A stretch of DNA of 64,000 nucleotides from Actinospineispora spinosispora DSM 44797 (GTDB taxonomy: Bacteria; Actinomycetota; Actinomycetes; Mycobacteriales; Pseudonocardiaceae), in contig NZ_KE386834.1 in NCBI RefSeq assembly GCF_000429025.1, positions 274,891 through 338,890 of the forward strand, written 5' to 3'. Under the pieces are notes generated by a model that had not been told where the DNA came from, did no database searches, and worked only from the letters and a program-made list of their open reading frames with translations. The position numbers and the translations under genes are program-made. Of this stretch, positions 6,898 through 14,348 are shown one piece after another (the stretch's first letter is position 1; every line of letters begins with the position of its first letter).

Positions 6898-8355
6898 TCA
6901 GGTGACGTCGCCGGGGTGCAGTTGGGGGGCTGTCACGCCGCAGTGGGGGTACTCGGAGAGCTTCAGGGGCTCGGGGGCCACGCGCGGCGGGCGGACCAGC
7001 ACCGCGGACAGCACGGCGGCCACGGCGAGCAGGGCGGCGCCGATCAGCATGGCGTGCCGGAAGCCGGCGTTGAACGCGACCGGGTCGGTGTAGTCGGCGC
7101 CGGCGAGCCCGGCGGCGACCGGGATGACCGCGACGGCCAGCAGGCCGGCCGACCGGGCCACCGCGTTGTTGATGCCCGACGCGACGCCGCTGTGGTGGTC
7201 GTCGGCCGACGCCAGAACGGTTGCGGTCAGCGGCGCGACGGTGAGCGACAGCCCCAGTCCGAGCGCGATCGCGCAGGGCAGCACCTCGGTCAGGTACGAC
7301 GCACCCGGCCCGACCCTGATCGCCAGTAGGAACCCCGCGCAGGCCAGCAGTGGCCCGACCGTCATCGGCAGCCGGGGCCCGATCCGGTCGGCGAGCGCAC
7401 CCGCCTTGGACGACAGCAGCAGCATCAGCACGGTGACCGGCAGCAGCGACGTGCCGGACACGGTGGGCGAGAACCCCGCGACGGTCTGCATCTGCAGCAC
7501 CAGCAGGAAGAAGAACACCCCGAGCGCACCGTAGACCAGCAGCGTCACGACGTTCGCCGCCCGGAACAGACCGTTCGAGAACATCGACAACGGGACCAGC
7601 GGATGCGGCGACCGCATCTCCACGACCAGGAACGCGACCAGCGCACCGATCCCGACCACCCCGGAGACGATCACCGGGACGGTCCACGCACCTCCGGTCA
7701 GCGCGAACGTCACACCACCCAGGCCGAGCGCGGCGAGCGCCGCGCCGAGCGCGTCGATACCGCCGGTCGCATCCGGGTCGCGGCTCTCCGGAACGTGGCG
7801 CAGCGCGATGACCACGACGGCGATCGCGACCGGCACGTTGATCCAGAACACCGCACGCCAGTTCCACGCGACCAGCGCGCCACCCAGGAACGGCCCGATC
7901 GCGCCCGCCACCCCGCCGAGCCCGGACCACGCTCCGACCGCCCGAGAGCGATCCTCCGGCCGGAACGACGCCGCGATGAGCGCCAAGCTCCCGGGGGCCA
8001 GCAACGCCCCACCGATGCCCTGCAGGACCCGCGCGGCGACCAGCAGCGGCGCGGTCGGCGCCAGACCGCACAGCGCGGACGCGGCGGCGAACCACACCAC
8101 CCCGATGACGAAGACCCGGCGGCGGCCGAACCGGTCACCGAGTGCGCCACCGAGCAGGATCAGCGCGGCCAGCGACAGCGTGTAGCCGTTGATGATCCAC
8201 TGCAGTGCGCCGAAATCCGCTCCGAGGTCCCGGCCGAGGCGTTCCAGCGCGACGTTGACGACCGTCGCGTCGAGCATGGCCAGCCCGGAACCACCGACCG
8301 TGGCGAACAGCACCCACCGACCCGCGGCCTGGTCCATCCGCAGCTGACCGGTCAT
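6898..8355 (-). CDS. MFS drug efflux transporter, DHA2 (EmrB/QacA, 14-TM) family
   Basis: A 485-residue membrane protein with about 14 hydrophobic segments. It has the DHA motif LDATVVNVALERLGRDLGA in TM1, QWIINGYTLSLAALILLGGALGDRFGRRRVF (motif A, GDRFGRRR) after TM2, and RVLQGIGGALLAPGSLALI (motif B/C region). This matches proton-coupled multidrug exporters of the EmrB/QacA class that act in the cytoplasmic membrane. Substrates cannot be deduced. No TetR or MarR gene adjoins it. Two CCAGA/TCTGG inverted repeats lie upstream (8397-8418 and 8459-8475) and may be an operator. The 162-bp gap to the sigma-factor gene suggests its own promoter. Confidence 0.92.
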   Translation of the reverse strand: MTGQLRMDQAAGRWVLFATVGGSGLAMLDATVVNVALERLGRDLGADFGALQWIINGYTLSLAALILLGGALGDRFGRRRVFVIGVVWFAAASALCGLAPTAPLLVAARVLQGIGGALLAPGSLALIAASFRPEDRSRAVGAWSGLGGVAGAIGPFLGGALVAWNWRAVFWINVPVAIAVVVIALRHVPESRDPDATGGIDALGAALAALGLGGVTFALTGGAWTVPVIVSGVVGIGALVAFLVVEMRSPHPLVPLSMFSNGLFRAANVVTLLVYGALGVFFFLLVLQMQTVAGFSPTVSGTSLLPVTVLMLLLSSKAGALADRIGPRLPMTVGPLLACAGFLLAIRVGPGASYLTEVLPCAIALGLGLSLTVAPLTATVLASADDHHSGVASGINNAVARSAGLLAVAVIPVAAGLAGADYTDPVAFNAGFRHAMLIGAALLAVAAVLSAVLVRPPRVAPEPLKLSEYPHCGVTAPQLHPGDVT

Positions 8356-8396
8356 CTAGGGTCCCGCGTCGAGAAGTCGCACCGTGATTCCGGCGC

Positions 8397-8475
8397 CCAG
8401 ATGCCGTATGTCTGGACCGTCGTCGCGAGTACCAGGTACGAGCTGCCTCCGGCGGTCCGGCCAGACGACATCTGG
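8397..8475 (-). promoter_or_regulatory. Paired CCAGA/TCTGG inverted repeats upstream of the efflux gene
   Basis: The repeats are CCAGATGCCGTATGTCTGG (8398-8416 region) and CCAGACGACATCTGG (8461-8475). Read in opposite orientations they share the order CCAGAC..CATCTGG. They lie 42-120 bp upstream of the efflux ATG. A repressor operator is possible but unproven, because the arms are short. Confidence 0.3.
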
Positions 8476-8517
8476 ATCATCGGACTCATGGCACGAACTT
8501 CCGGCGCGAGACACTGG

Positions 8518-9327
8518 TCACCGGTCGGATTCCAGCCGATCCCGCAGCCGGACGAGAGTCTGGGACAGCAGGCGCGAGACGTGCATCTGCGACACGCCGA
8601 CCCGGTCGGCGATCTGGGTCTGGGTCATGTTGCCGAAGAAGCGCAACATCAGGATGCTGCGCTCACGGTCGGGCAGCTCGGCGAGCAGCGGCTGCAGCGC
8701 CTGCTGGTAGTCGACGCGCTCCAGCTCGGCGTCCGCCTCGCCGAGCAGGTCGCCCAGCGTCGTGCCGCTCTCGTCGGTCGACAACATCTCGTCGAGCGAC
8801 GAGCTGCGGTACGCCTGCGCCGCTTCGAGGCCTTCGAGGACCTCGTTGGTCGGCACCCCGAGCCGCTCGGCGATCTCACTGGGCTTCGGCGCCCGCCCGA
8901 GCCCCTGGGACAGCTCGGACACCGCCGAGTTGATCGAGACGTGCAGGTCCTTGAGCCGGCGGGGCACCCGCATCGACCAGCCCTGGTCGCGGAAGTGCCG
9001 CCGGACCTCGCCGCTGATCGTCGGCACGGCGAAGGAGAAGAAGTCGCTGCCCCGGTCCGGCTGGAACCGGTCCACGGCGTTGATCAGGCCGACGGTCGCC
9101 ACTTGGACCAGGTCGTCCAGCGGTTCACCCCGATGGGCGAACCTTCTGGCGATGTGCTGCGCCACCGGCAGATAGCCGGTGACGAGCCGGTCGCGCAGCG
9201 ACTCCCGGCGCGGGTCGTCGGCCTCGAGCTCTGCGTACTCGGCCAGCAACGGCACGAGGTGCTCGTACTCCGAGTCCCGGTTCGACCGCGCCGTATCAGG
9301 ATCGGGCTCGGCCGAGGCCGGGCTCAC
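8518..9327 (-). CDS. sigF: Stress sigma factor, SigF/SigB subfamily
   Basis: A 269-residue sigma-70 group 3 factor lacking region 1.1. Region 2 shows HIARRFAHRGEPLDDLVQVATVGLINAVDRF and FSFAVPTISGEVRRHFRDQGW. Region 3 follows (VPRRLKDLHVSINSAVSELSQGLGRAPKPSEIAERLG). Region 4 has LPDRERSILMLRFFGNMTQTQIADRVGVSQMHVSRLLSQTL, nearly matching mycobacterial SigF. It directs RNA polymerase to stress or stationary-phase promoters of GTTT-N15-GGGTAT type. Its GTG start overlaps the stop of the anti-sigma gene by 4 bp (9324-9327), the classic usfX-sigF arrangement for stoichiometric co-translation. Two STAS antagonist genes lie nearby (11137 and 17768). Confidence 0.9.
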   Translation of the reverse strand: MSPASAEPDPDTARSNRDSEYEHLVPLLAEYAELEADDPRRESLRDRLVTGYLPVAQHIARRFAHRGEPLDDLVQVATVGLINAVDRFQPDRGSDFFSFAVPTISGEVRRHFRDQGWSMRVPRRLKDLHVSINSAVSELSQGLGRAPKPSEIAERLGVPTNEVLEGLEAAQAYRSSSLDEMLSTDESGTTLGDLLGEADAELERVDYQQALQPLLAELPDRERSILMLRFFGNMTQTQIADRVGVSQMHVSRLLSQTLVRLRDRLESDR

Positions 9328-9731
9328 TGCACCGCACCGGCGTGCTTGGTCAGCTGGATGAACAGAGAGTCGGGGGCGCTGTCAATGCCCCGTCCGGTGC
9401 TGACCTCGTCGGCCAGCGTCTCGAGCACGCGCCAGCCGAAGCTGTCGGTGTTGACCGACGTCAGGGTCGGCTCGGCCTTGGCGCTGACGGTCACCTCGAT
9501 ACGATCGGTGGCCAGCACGAAGCGGCAGCTCAGCACCTCGTCCTGATCGGCGACACCGATCAGCGTCGTGCACGCCTCGTCGACCGCCATGCGCAGGTCA
9601 GAGATGGCATCGAGGTCGAAATCGGCGCGCCCGGCAAGGTCGGAGGCAACCGCGCGGACAGTGGGGATCAGCGCGGGGCGGGCCGAGATGCGCACCTCGA
9701 CTACCGCCTCGCCGCTCTCGGCAACGGACAC
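9324..9731 (-). CDS. Anti-sigma-F factor, UsfX/RsbW-like
   Basis: A 135-residue HATPase-fold protein starting at a GTG at 9731 preceded by GGGAGAGG at 8 bp; a longer GTG start at 9770 is possible. DLRMAVDEACTTLIGVADQ aligns with mycobacterial UsfX (DLRLAVDEVCTRLI), in which the canonical N-box Asn of RsbW is also missing. No clear DxGxG ATP-lid motif is visible. GWRVLETLADEVSTG matches the UsfX C-terminal region. It should bind and inhibit the co-translated SigF and release it when a STAS antagonist binds. Reduced or absent kinase activity is inferred from the missing motifs. Confidence 0.8.
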   Translation of the reverse strand: MSVAESGEAVVEVRISARPALIPTVRAVASDLAGRADFDLDAISDLRMAVDEACTTLIGVADQDEVLSCRFVLATDRIEVTVSAKAEPTLTSVNTDSFGWRVLETLADEVSTGRGIDSAPDSLFIQLTKHAGAVQ

Positions 9732-9857
9732 AGGCAGAATCCTCTCCCGCACGGCCGCGGACGTGCGCACCGGGGTCGCCCTGGCAGTCCCTGAAAGTGC
9801 GGACAGGGTGAACTTGAGCTCTCGATCGCGGGGTTTCGCGCGCTGTGCGGTCGGCTA

Positions 9858-9882
9858 GTCTCAGCACGCCCGAACGGGGTAT
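9858..9882 (+). promoter_or_regulatory. Putative SigF-type promoter for the PIG-L-like gene
   Basis: GTCT (9858-9861), a spacer of exactly 15 bases and GGGTAT (9877-9882) match the actinobacterial SigF/SigB consensus GTTT-N15-16-GGGTAT with one mismatch. It points away from usfX-sigF, toward the gene at 9997 about 115 bp downstream. This would place that gene in the SigF regulon. Confidence 0.5.
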
Positions 9883-9996
9883 GAAACGCTGACCGCTCAT
9901 GGATCTTTGGCAACCGTTTGTCGTTTTTCGGACGGTTCTGCCCATGGATCGGTTTTCGCGCGGTTAAGTAGTCCCCAAGAACTCACGGGGGAGCAG

Positions 9997-10599
9997 ATGG
10001 CAGCGGGCGATCTCATGCCGGGACCGAAACCGGGTTCCACGCATACCGGAGGCCTGCCCGAGGCACTCAACGGGTGCCTCCGGGTGGTGGCCGTCACGGT
10101 GCACCTCCCGGAATTCCTGCTCTCCGCCGCGGGTCTGATTCAGCGCTTCGGTGACGCGGGCATCCCGGTGGATGTCCTGGTGTCCGCCGCGTCGGACCAC
10201 GACGTCGACGAAGCGGCCGCGCTGGGTCTCAAAGAGCTGCGGGTCGCCGATGTGTCCCGCCACCGTCTCGCCTTACCGGCGCCGTTCGGCAGCGAGCGTG
10301 AGGACGATCTGGTGGCCGCGATGAGCGAGCTCGTGGGATTCGACCCCGAGCCCGGTGTCGTGTGCCTGGCACCGGACGCGGACTGTTCGGACCCGAGCCG
10401 CACCACCGTGCGGGACGCGGCGCGGCGAATCGCGTCGGTTTACAAGCTGCCGTTGCTGCGTTTCGCGGCGATGCCCGACGAGGCCTCGGTGAGCCTCGAA
10501 TTGGATCAAGAAGAATGGGCCCGCAAATGTGCCGGCCTCGCCGCGTGCGCGACTCAGGTGACGCCGCTCAGCGGCCGTCTGGAGTATTTCGCGCTGTAA
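9997..10599 (+). CDS. Degenerate PIG-L (LmbE-like) domain protein, probable pseudoenzyme
   Basis: About 200 residues, starting at ATG 9997 after a strong GGGGGAG site. The layout resembles PIG-L/LmbE N-deacetylases. LRVVAVTVHLPEFLLSAAGLIQRFGDAGIPVDVLV stands where active members have a HPDDE motif. PGVVCLAPDADCSDPSRTTVRDAARRIA stands where DxHPDH lies. CAGLAACATQVTPLSG is at the C-terminal position. The zinc ligands are therefore largely lost (HLPEF; DCSDPSR). A non-catalytic or binding role is inferred. It is divergent from usfX-sigF and has a SigF-like promoter. A strong hairpin follows the stop. Confidence 0.65.
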   Translation: MAAGDLMPGPKPGSTHTGGLPEALNGCLRVVAVTVHLPEFLLSAAGLIQRFGDAGIPVDVLVSAASDHDVDEAAALGLKELRVADVSRHRLALPAPFGSEREDDLVAAMSELVGFDPEPGVVCLAPDADCSDPSRTTVRDAARRIASVYKLPLLRFAAMPDEASVSLELDQEEWARKCAGLAACATQVTPLSGRLEYFAL

Positions 10600-10615
10600 T
10601 CGCGTGCACACGGAA

Positions 10616-10655
10616 TCCCTGCCGGACGGGCCCCCCGGGTGCCGTCCGGCAGGGA
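10616..10655. terminator. Hairpin terminator between convergent genes
   Basis: TCCCTGCCGGACGG (10616-10629) pairs perfectly with CCGTCCGGCAGGGA (10642-10655) around a 12-base loop. It is 17 bp after the PIG-L-like stop and faces the end of the minus-strand whiB gene, so it can serve both. Confidence 0.8.
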
Positions 10656-10757
10656 CCCGTTACTGGTGGAGGCCGTCGTTGTGAGACGGTCCGGCCCGCA
10701 CCACTGGGCAGGCCCGCGTGATGCGGGCCGTGAGGACTCTGTGGAACTGGCGGGCGT

Positions 10758-11045
10758 TCAGCTCGCCACCGCACTGCGCTCGATGATGGCGCGGCGCTCG
10801 GCTTCAGCGAGGCCACCCCAGACACCGAAGGGCTCCTGCGTGCGCAATGCGAACTCACGGCACGGTTCGAGCACCGGGCAACGGGAGCAGACTTCCTTGG
10901 CAGCGGCGGTACGCCGCGCTCGGGAGGGGTTCCGCTCACCATCCGGGTGGAAGAAGGTAGCGCTGTCCATGCCTCGACACGACCCAAGCCGCTGCCACTG
11001 CCACTCGTGATCCATCGGGCCCGGCAGTCGTGACACGTCGCTCAC
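10758..11045 (-). CDS. WhiB family iron-sulfur transcriptional regulator
   Basis: A 95-residue Wbl protein with the four cluster-binding cysteines. One is in GSCRGMDSATFFHPDGE, and three are in VCSRCPVLEPCREFAL (C-x2-C-x5-C). The turn GVWGGLAEAERRAI and a basic end (ERSAVAS preceded by R-rich residues) follow. Wbl proteins hold an O2/NO-sensitive [4Fe-4S] cluster and act with region 4 of SigA. The HPDGERNPSRARR segment makes it a standard chromosomal Wbl, but the numbered subtype is uncertain. The GTG at 11045 is preferred over 11054 because GAGG is 8 bp before it. Confidence 0.9.
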   Translation of the reverse strand: MSDVSRLPGPMDHEWQWQRLGSCRGMDSATFFHPDGERNPSRARRTAAAKEVCSRCPVLEPCREFALRTQEPFGVWGGLAEAERRAIIERSAVAS

Positions 11046-11136
11046 GGTGATCACCTCGTCTCTGGGGTCGGTGGACCCCGACCGAGGTGGCTGTTCCCCG
11101 CCCGCGAAGCGCTCAAACGTCGCGCTGGTCAGATAA

Positions 11137-11505
11137 TTATTTCGCCGCGTCCAAAATCTGTGTCGCGCTGTCGGTGATCCGGAAGAGCTCCACGAGGCCC
11201 GCGATCTCCAGTGGTCGTAACACCTGGCGGGACGAGCAGATGAGCCACAGCTCCACCTCGTGCGACAACGCCTGCTCCCGGGCTTCGACGAGCGCGGCGA
11301 GCCCGCTCGTCCCGAGGAACTCCACGCCGTCGAGATCGATCAGCAGGCGTCCGCTGGTCAGCTGGTCCGCGATCGCTCTGCGCAGACTGGGTGAGGTCAG
11401 CATGTCGACCTCGCCGTCCACCCGCAGCAGCGTCGTGCCCGGCACCGGCTCTTCGAGCTGGATGCTGATGGGGTCTTCGGTCGACGCATGGGCCACGTCG
11501 CGCAC
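11137..11505 (-). CDS. STAS-domain anti-anti-sigma factor (first of two)
   Basis: About 122 residues. The STAS fold is complete: ISIQLEEPVPGTTLLRVDGEVDMLTSPSLRRAIADQL, then LLIDLDGVEFLGTSGLAALVEAREQA, where the Ser of GTSGL is the usual phosphorylation site. It then has LWLICSSRQVLRPLEIAGLVELFRI. Such proteins bind RsbW/UsfX-type anti-sigma factors and free the sigma factor when unphosphorylated. The start is uncertain: GTG 11505, GTG 11496 and TTG 11532 are in frame, and AGG lies 9 bp before the TTG, overlapping the stop of the upstream DUF981 gene. Either way the two genes form an operon. Confidence 0.82.
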   Translation of the reverse strand: MRDVAHASTEDPISIQLEEPVPGTTLLRVDGEVDMLTSPSLRRAIADQLTSGRLLIDLDGVEFLGTSGLAALVEAREQALSHEVELWLICSSRQVLRPLEIAGLVELFRITDSATQILDAAK

Positions 11506-11543
11506 GGTAAGCCCGTCAGCGTGTGTCCTCAACTCGTGGCGCC

Positions 11544-12236
11544 TCACATCGTGTTGACGATGAGACCGATGTGAGTGAAGTAATTGAGTGCGCCGAACAA
11601 CAAGAAGATTGCGCCTGCAACTGTCCAGGCGAGTCCTGTGATGCTGAGCACAACGCCCCGGCGCGCCCGCAGTGCGAACGGAAACAGGACGGCACCGACC
11701 CCGACCAGGGCGTACAGCAGCGAGATGAACGTGGCCTCGACCCACGGCACACCCGCGAACACACCCGTGAGCGGCTCCTGAGGCGGAGCGGCGAACAGCT
11801 GATAACGCACCCCGGCGGCCGCGATCCCGAAACAGGCCAGCCCCATGGCGAACACGAACAGCGAGAGCGGCCCCGCCACCCGGGCCGCGGTGCCGAGCGG
11901 GTCGGCGTCGGCGAGCACGTCACCGCGCCGCCACAGGTAGAACGAGGTGGCGAGCAGCATGACGCCGAACGCCAGCGAAGGCTCCCCGAAGATGATGTTG
12001 TCGAACGGGAACCCCTGCCCGGCGAGCGGCCAGGTCAGCGTCATGTGCAGTCCGGTGGCGGTCAGGATGAACCCGAGCACCCCGAACGCGAGCGCCCACC
12101 CGTCGGCGGTGGTGGGCTGCTCCTTGACCAGCCGCCGCCCCAGGGCGACGACCAGCAACAACCCGCACCCCGCCGCGACAGCCATCACGGTGTTGTAGGT
12201 GGGCATCTCGACCCACTTGATCTTCAGCTCGTCCAC
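11544..12236 (-). CDS. DUF981 family integral membrane protein
   Basis: A 230-residue protein with about seven hydrophobic segments. MPTYNTVMAVAAGCGLLLVVAL, WALAFGVLGFILTATGLHMTLTWPLAG and FGEPSLAFGVMLLATSFYLW (with PFDNIIFGEPS between helices) are the DUF981 signature. The family has no known function. I give the GTG at 12236; the ATG at about 12206 (MPTYNTVM) is an alternative. It precedes the STAS gene, with the stop within the latter's possible ribosome site. A stress-related membrane role is only a guess from that linkage. Confidence 0.8.
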   Translation of the reverse strand: MDELKIKWVEMPTYNTVMAVAAGCGLLLVVALGRRLVKEQPTTADGWALAFGVLGFILTATGLHMTLTWPLAGQGFPFDNIIFGEPSLAFGVMLLATSFYLWRRGDVLADADPLGTAARVAGPLSLFVFAMGLACFGIAAAGVRYQLFAAPPQEPLTGVFAGVPWVEATFISLLYALVGVGAVLFPFALRARRGVVLSITGLAWTVAGAIFLLFGALNYFTHIGLIVNTM

Positions 12237-12296
12237 CGGATGAGCGTAGATCGATCGTGGTTGATTCGCCTCACAATCAACCTCCGGGACTGCCGC

Positions 12297-13817
12297 TCAG
12301 AAGGGCGGCAGGTCGTCTTCCGGGGCTGTGAGCGGCGGGATGATCACCGGGTCGCCTCGGGTGCGGTGGACCTGGCCGAGCGGGCTGGTCCAGAGGAAGA
12401 CGCCGGGTTCGGGTTGCTTCAGACACCAGTGGCCGCGGGTTTTCAGGTCATGGTCGTGGGCGCACAGCTGCCCGCCGTTGGCGTCGGTGGTCGGGCCGCC
12501 GCGTGCATGGTCGACCGTGTGGTCGAACTGGGACTCGGTGGCCGGGCGCCGGCATCCCGGCCCCCGGCACGTGCGGTCACGCATCCGGTTGGCGCGGCGG
12601 AGCCCCGCTGTCGGGAACCGGCGCCCCGGCTGGGAGTCGAAGGCGGCGCTGGCGGTGGGCCACGCCGCGTACTGGGCGGCGATGTCGGCGATCACCGCCT
12701 CCCAGCCCACCGGAGGACTCTCCATCAACCGGGCCAGCAGCGAGGTCGAGACCTGCAGCTCGACCATGCCGCCGTCGCGCAGATCACGAGCCTGGAGCGG
12801 GCGGCGGCGGGTGATGCCCGGTACGAGGAGGTAGCCGTCGTCGTCGCAGACCGCGAAGTACCAGGAGCCGCCGCGCTGGGCCAGGACGGCGGACCGCGTG
12901 TTGTCCGCCAGGAGCGGTCCCCAGCCCGGAAGCTCTCCCGGACGTCGGCTGATGCCGAGCAGCGTGCCCAGCTCGGCTCGCACCTCGATGCCTTGGGCCT
13001 TGCCCGAGGGGACCGAGCCGAGGAAGTGGTCGATGATCTCGGTGCGGCTGAGGGAGTGCAGGGTGCCGTCGAGCAGCCCGCAGAACAGGTCGGCCCGCAG
13101 CTGATCCATCCGCGCGGGGTGGCCGCGTCGTTTGACGGCGGCGGCGAGCCTGCTGATCCGGGTACACGCGGCCGCCATGTCCTCCGGGGCGATGTCGTTC
13201 GCGGACAGGACCGCGGTACCGGCGGAGTCGAGGTAGCCGACCACGCGGCGGCGGGCGAGCGCCTTCTCGTACAGCTCGCGGGCACTCTGCGGGTCGGCGC
13301 TGATCACCAGCTTGCGCAGGTGCGCCGCCAGTCGCCCGGTGGTCCAGCCCGGCGCCTTCGGCAGCACCGCGGCGCAGATCTCCGTGCGCCGGGCGAGTGG
13401 AAGGTCGGCGAGATAGGTGGCGAACACCCGAGCCTTGGGTAGATCGATGTCGCCGGAGTCGAGGGCGTCGAACACCCAGGGCAGCCGGACGGTCAGCTCC
13501 CAGGAGAAGTCCAGCTCGGCCTCGGCGCGGCGGCGGGTCCACGACAGCGCGGGCCGCAGCTCATCGGCGGCGAACTGCCCAGGCTCCGGCAGATACGCCA
13601 CCGAGCCCCGATCACTCCGCGGGTCACGCAACCCGATGTCGGCGATGTCGGCGGCGAGCTGAGCATCCAGATGCGCCCGCAGCCGATACCGGGCCCGCAG
13701 CACCTCGATCATGTCCCCATTGGACACCCGCGCACGATCGATGCAGGCCAGAGCAGCGGCCAACGACGGCCCCGGCGGCATCTCCGCCAGGCCAGCTGCA
13801 TCAGTGACTGCGCTCAT
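12297..13817 (-). CDS. HNH endonuclease signature protein with DUF222 (13E12 repeat family)
   Basis: About 506 residues. The N-terminal 350 residues are DUF222 (IDRARVSNGDMIEVLRARYRLRAHLDAQLAADIADIG; FDALDSGDIDLPKARVFATYLADL). The C-terminal HNH region reads RDRTCRGPGCRRPATESQFDHTVDHARGGPTTDANGGQLCAHDHDLKT, with paired cysteines, the DH of the HNH motif and the final Asn-rich turn. These genes are multicopy in actinobacteria (13E12 family in M. tuberculosis). They are thought to be nucleases, possibly linked to homing-like spread. The ATG at 13817 is preferred; the frame opens to 13859. The copy is intact and stands alone between DUF981 and a palindromic repeat. Confidence 0.88.
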   Translation of the reverse strand: MSAVTDAAGLAEMPPGPSLAAALACIDRARVSNGDMIEVLRARYRLRAHLDAQLAADIADIGLRDPRSDRGSVAYLPEPGQFAADELRPALSWTRRRAEAELDFSWELTVRLPWVFDALDSGDIDLPKARVFATYLADLPLARRTEICAAVLPKAPGWTTGRLAAHLRKLVISADPQSARELYEKALARRRVVGYLDSAGTAVLSANDIAPEDMAAACTRISRLAAAVKRRGHPARMDQLRADLFCGLLDGTLHSLSRTEIIDHFLGSVPSGKAQGIEVRAELGTLLGISRRPGELPGWGPLLADNTRSAVLAQRGGSWYFAVCDDDGYLLVPGITRRRPLQARDLRDGGMVELQVSTSLLARLMESPPVGWEAVIADIAAQYAAWPTASAAFDSQPGRRFPTAGLRRANRMRDRTCRGPGCRRPATESQFDHTVDHARGGPTTDANGGQLCAHDHDLKTRGHWCLKQPEPGVFLWTSPLGQVHRTRGDPVIIPPLTAPEDDLPPF

Positions 13818-13985
13818 GACAAGAACGCTACGACCACCCACCGACAAAAACCGCAGCAAAGGAGCAGCCCAAGACTAGGCCATTAGGGTGATAATATAAC
13901 GCAAGAGCAGGAGCGAAGCCGAGCCCCCAAGTGCGCAGCCCAAAGTGCGTAGCCCGGTATCACAAGCCGCGCACACTCCACCCAT

Positions 13986-14138
13986 CCCCGCGATCCTGGC
14001 CCGCACTTGGCGTGGCCGGGCGCTGTCAACCCTGAAACCTCGCCCCCGAACCCGCGCAACCAGGAACCCGTGCGAGGCCGGCGCCAGCCGGGGGTTGATA
14101 GCGCCCGGCCACGCCAAGACACTGATCGGCCAGCGGGG
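13986..14138. repeat. 153-bp covarying palindromic element, copy B
   Basis: CCCCGC (13986-13991) to GCGGGG (14133-14138), the same length as copy A. The stem variant is GTGGCCGGGCGCTGTCAACC, paired with GGTTGATAGCGCCCGGCCAC. The G of TGTCAACCC faces a T in the right arm, a conserved G-T (wobble) pair also present in A and C. It lies in the 330-bp gap between the HNH gene start and the DUF397 gene stop. The rest of that gap (13818-13985) shows nothing recognisable. Confidence 0.8.
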
Positions 14139-14147
14139 ATTGCTCAA

Positions 14148-14348
14148 CTACACCTTGACGGCCGCGACGAACGCAGCCCACGAGCTACGCGGAACAGCGA
14201 GCACGGGCCCTGAAGGCCCCATCTTCGTGTCCCGGACACCGATCCACTGTCCGACCCGACCTACCGCCACGCAATCGCCGGTAGACGTGCTGTGCGACGA
14301 CTTCCGATAAGTCGCGGCGCGCAGTTCGGACAGTGGACCGTGAGTCAT
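14148..14348 (-). CDS. DUF397 domain protein
   Basis: A 66-residue protein with the DUF397 pattern. YRKSSHSTSTGDCVAVGRV is followed by IGVRDTKMGPSGPVLAVPRSSWAAFVAAVK. DUF397 proteins are almost always encoded next to an XRE/DUF5753 regulator. The pairs include the Streptomyces Scr1/Scr2 type, proposed to behave like toxin-antitoxin or developmental switch modules. Its ATG overlaps the stop of the XRE gene by 4 bp (14345-14348), so it is translationally coupled. Confidence 0.92.
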   Translation of the reverse strand: MTHGPLSELRAATYRKSSHSTSTGDCVAVGRVGQWIGVRDTKMGPSGPVLAVPRSSWAAFVAAVKV

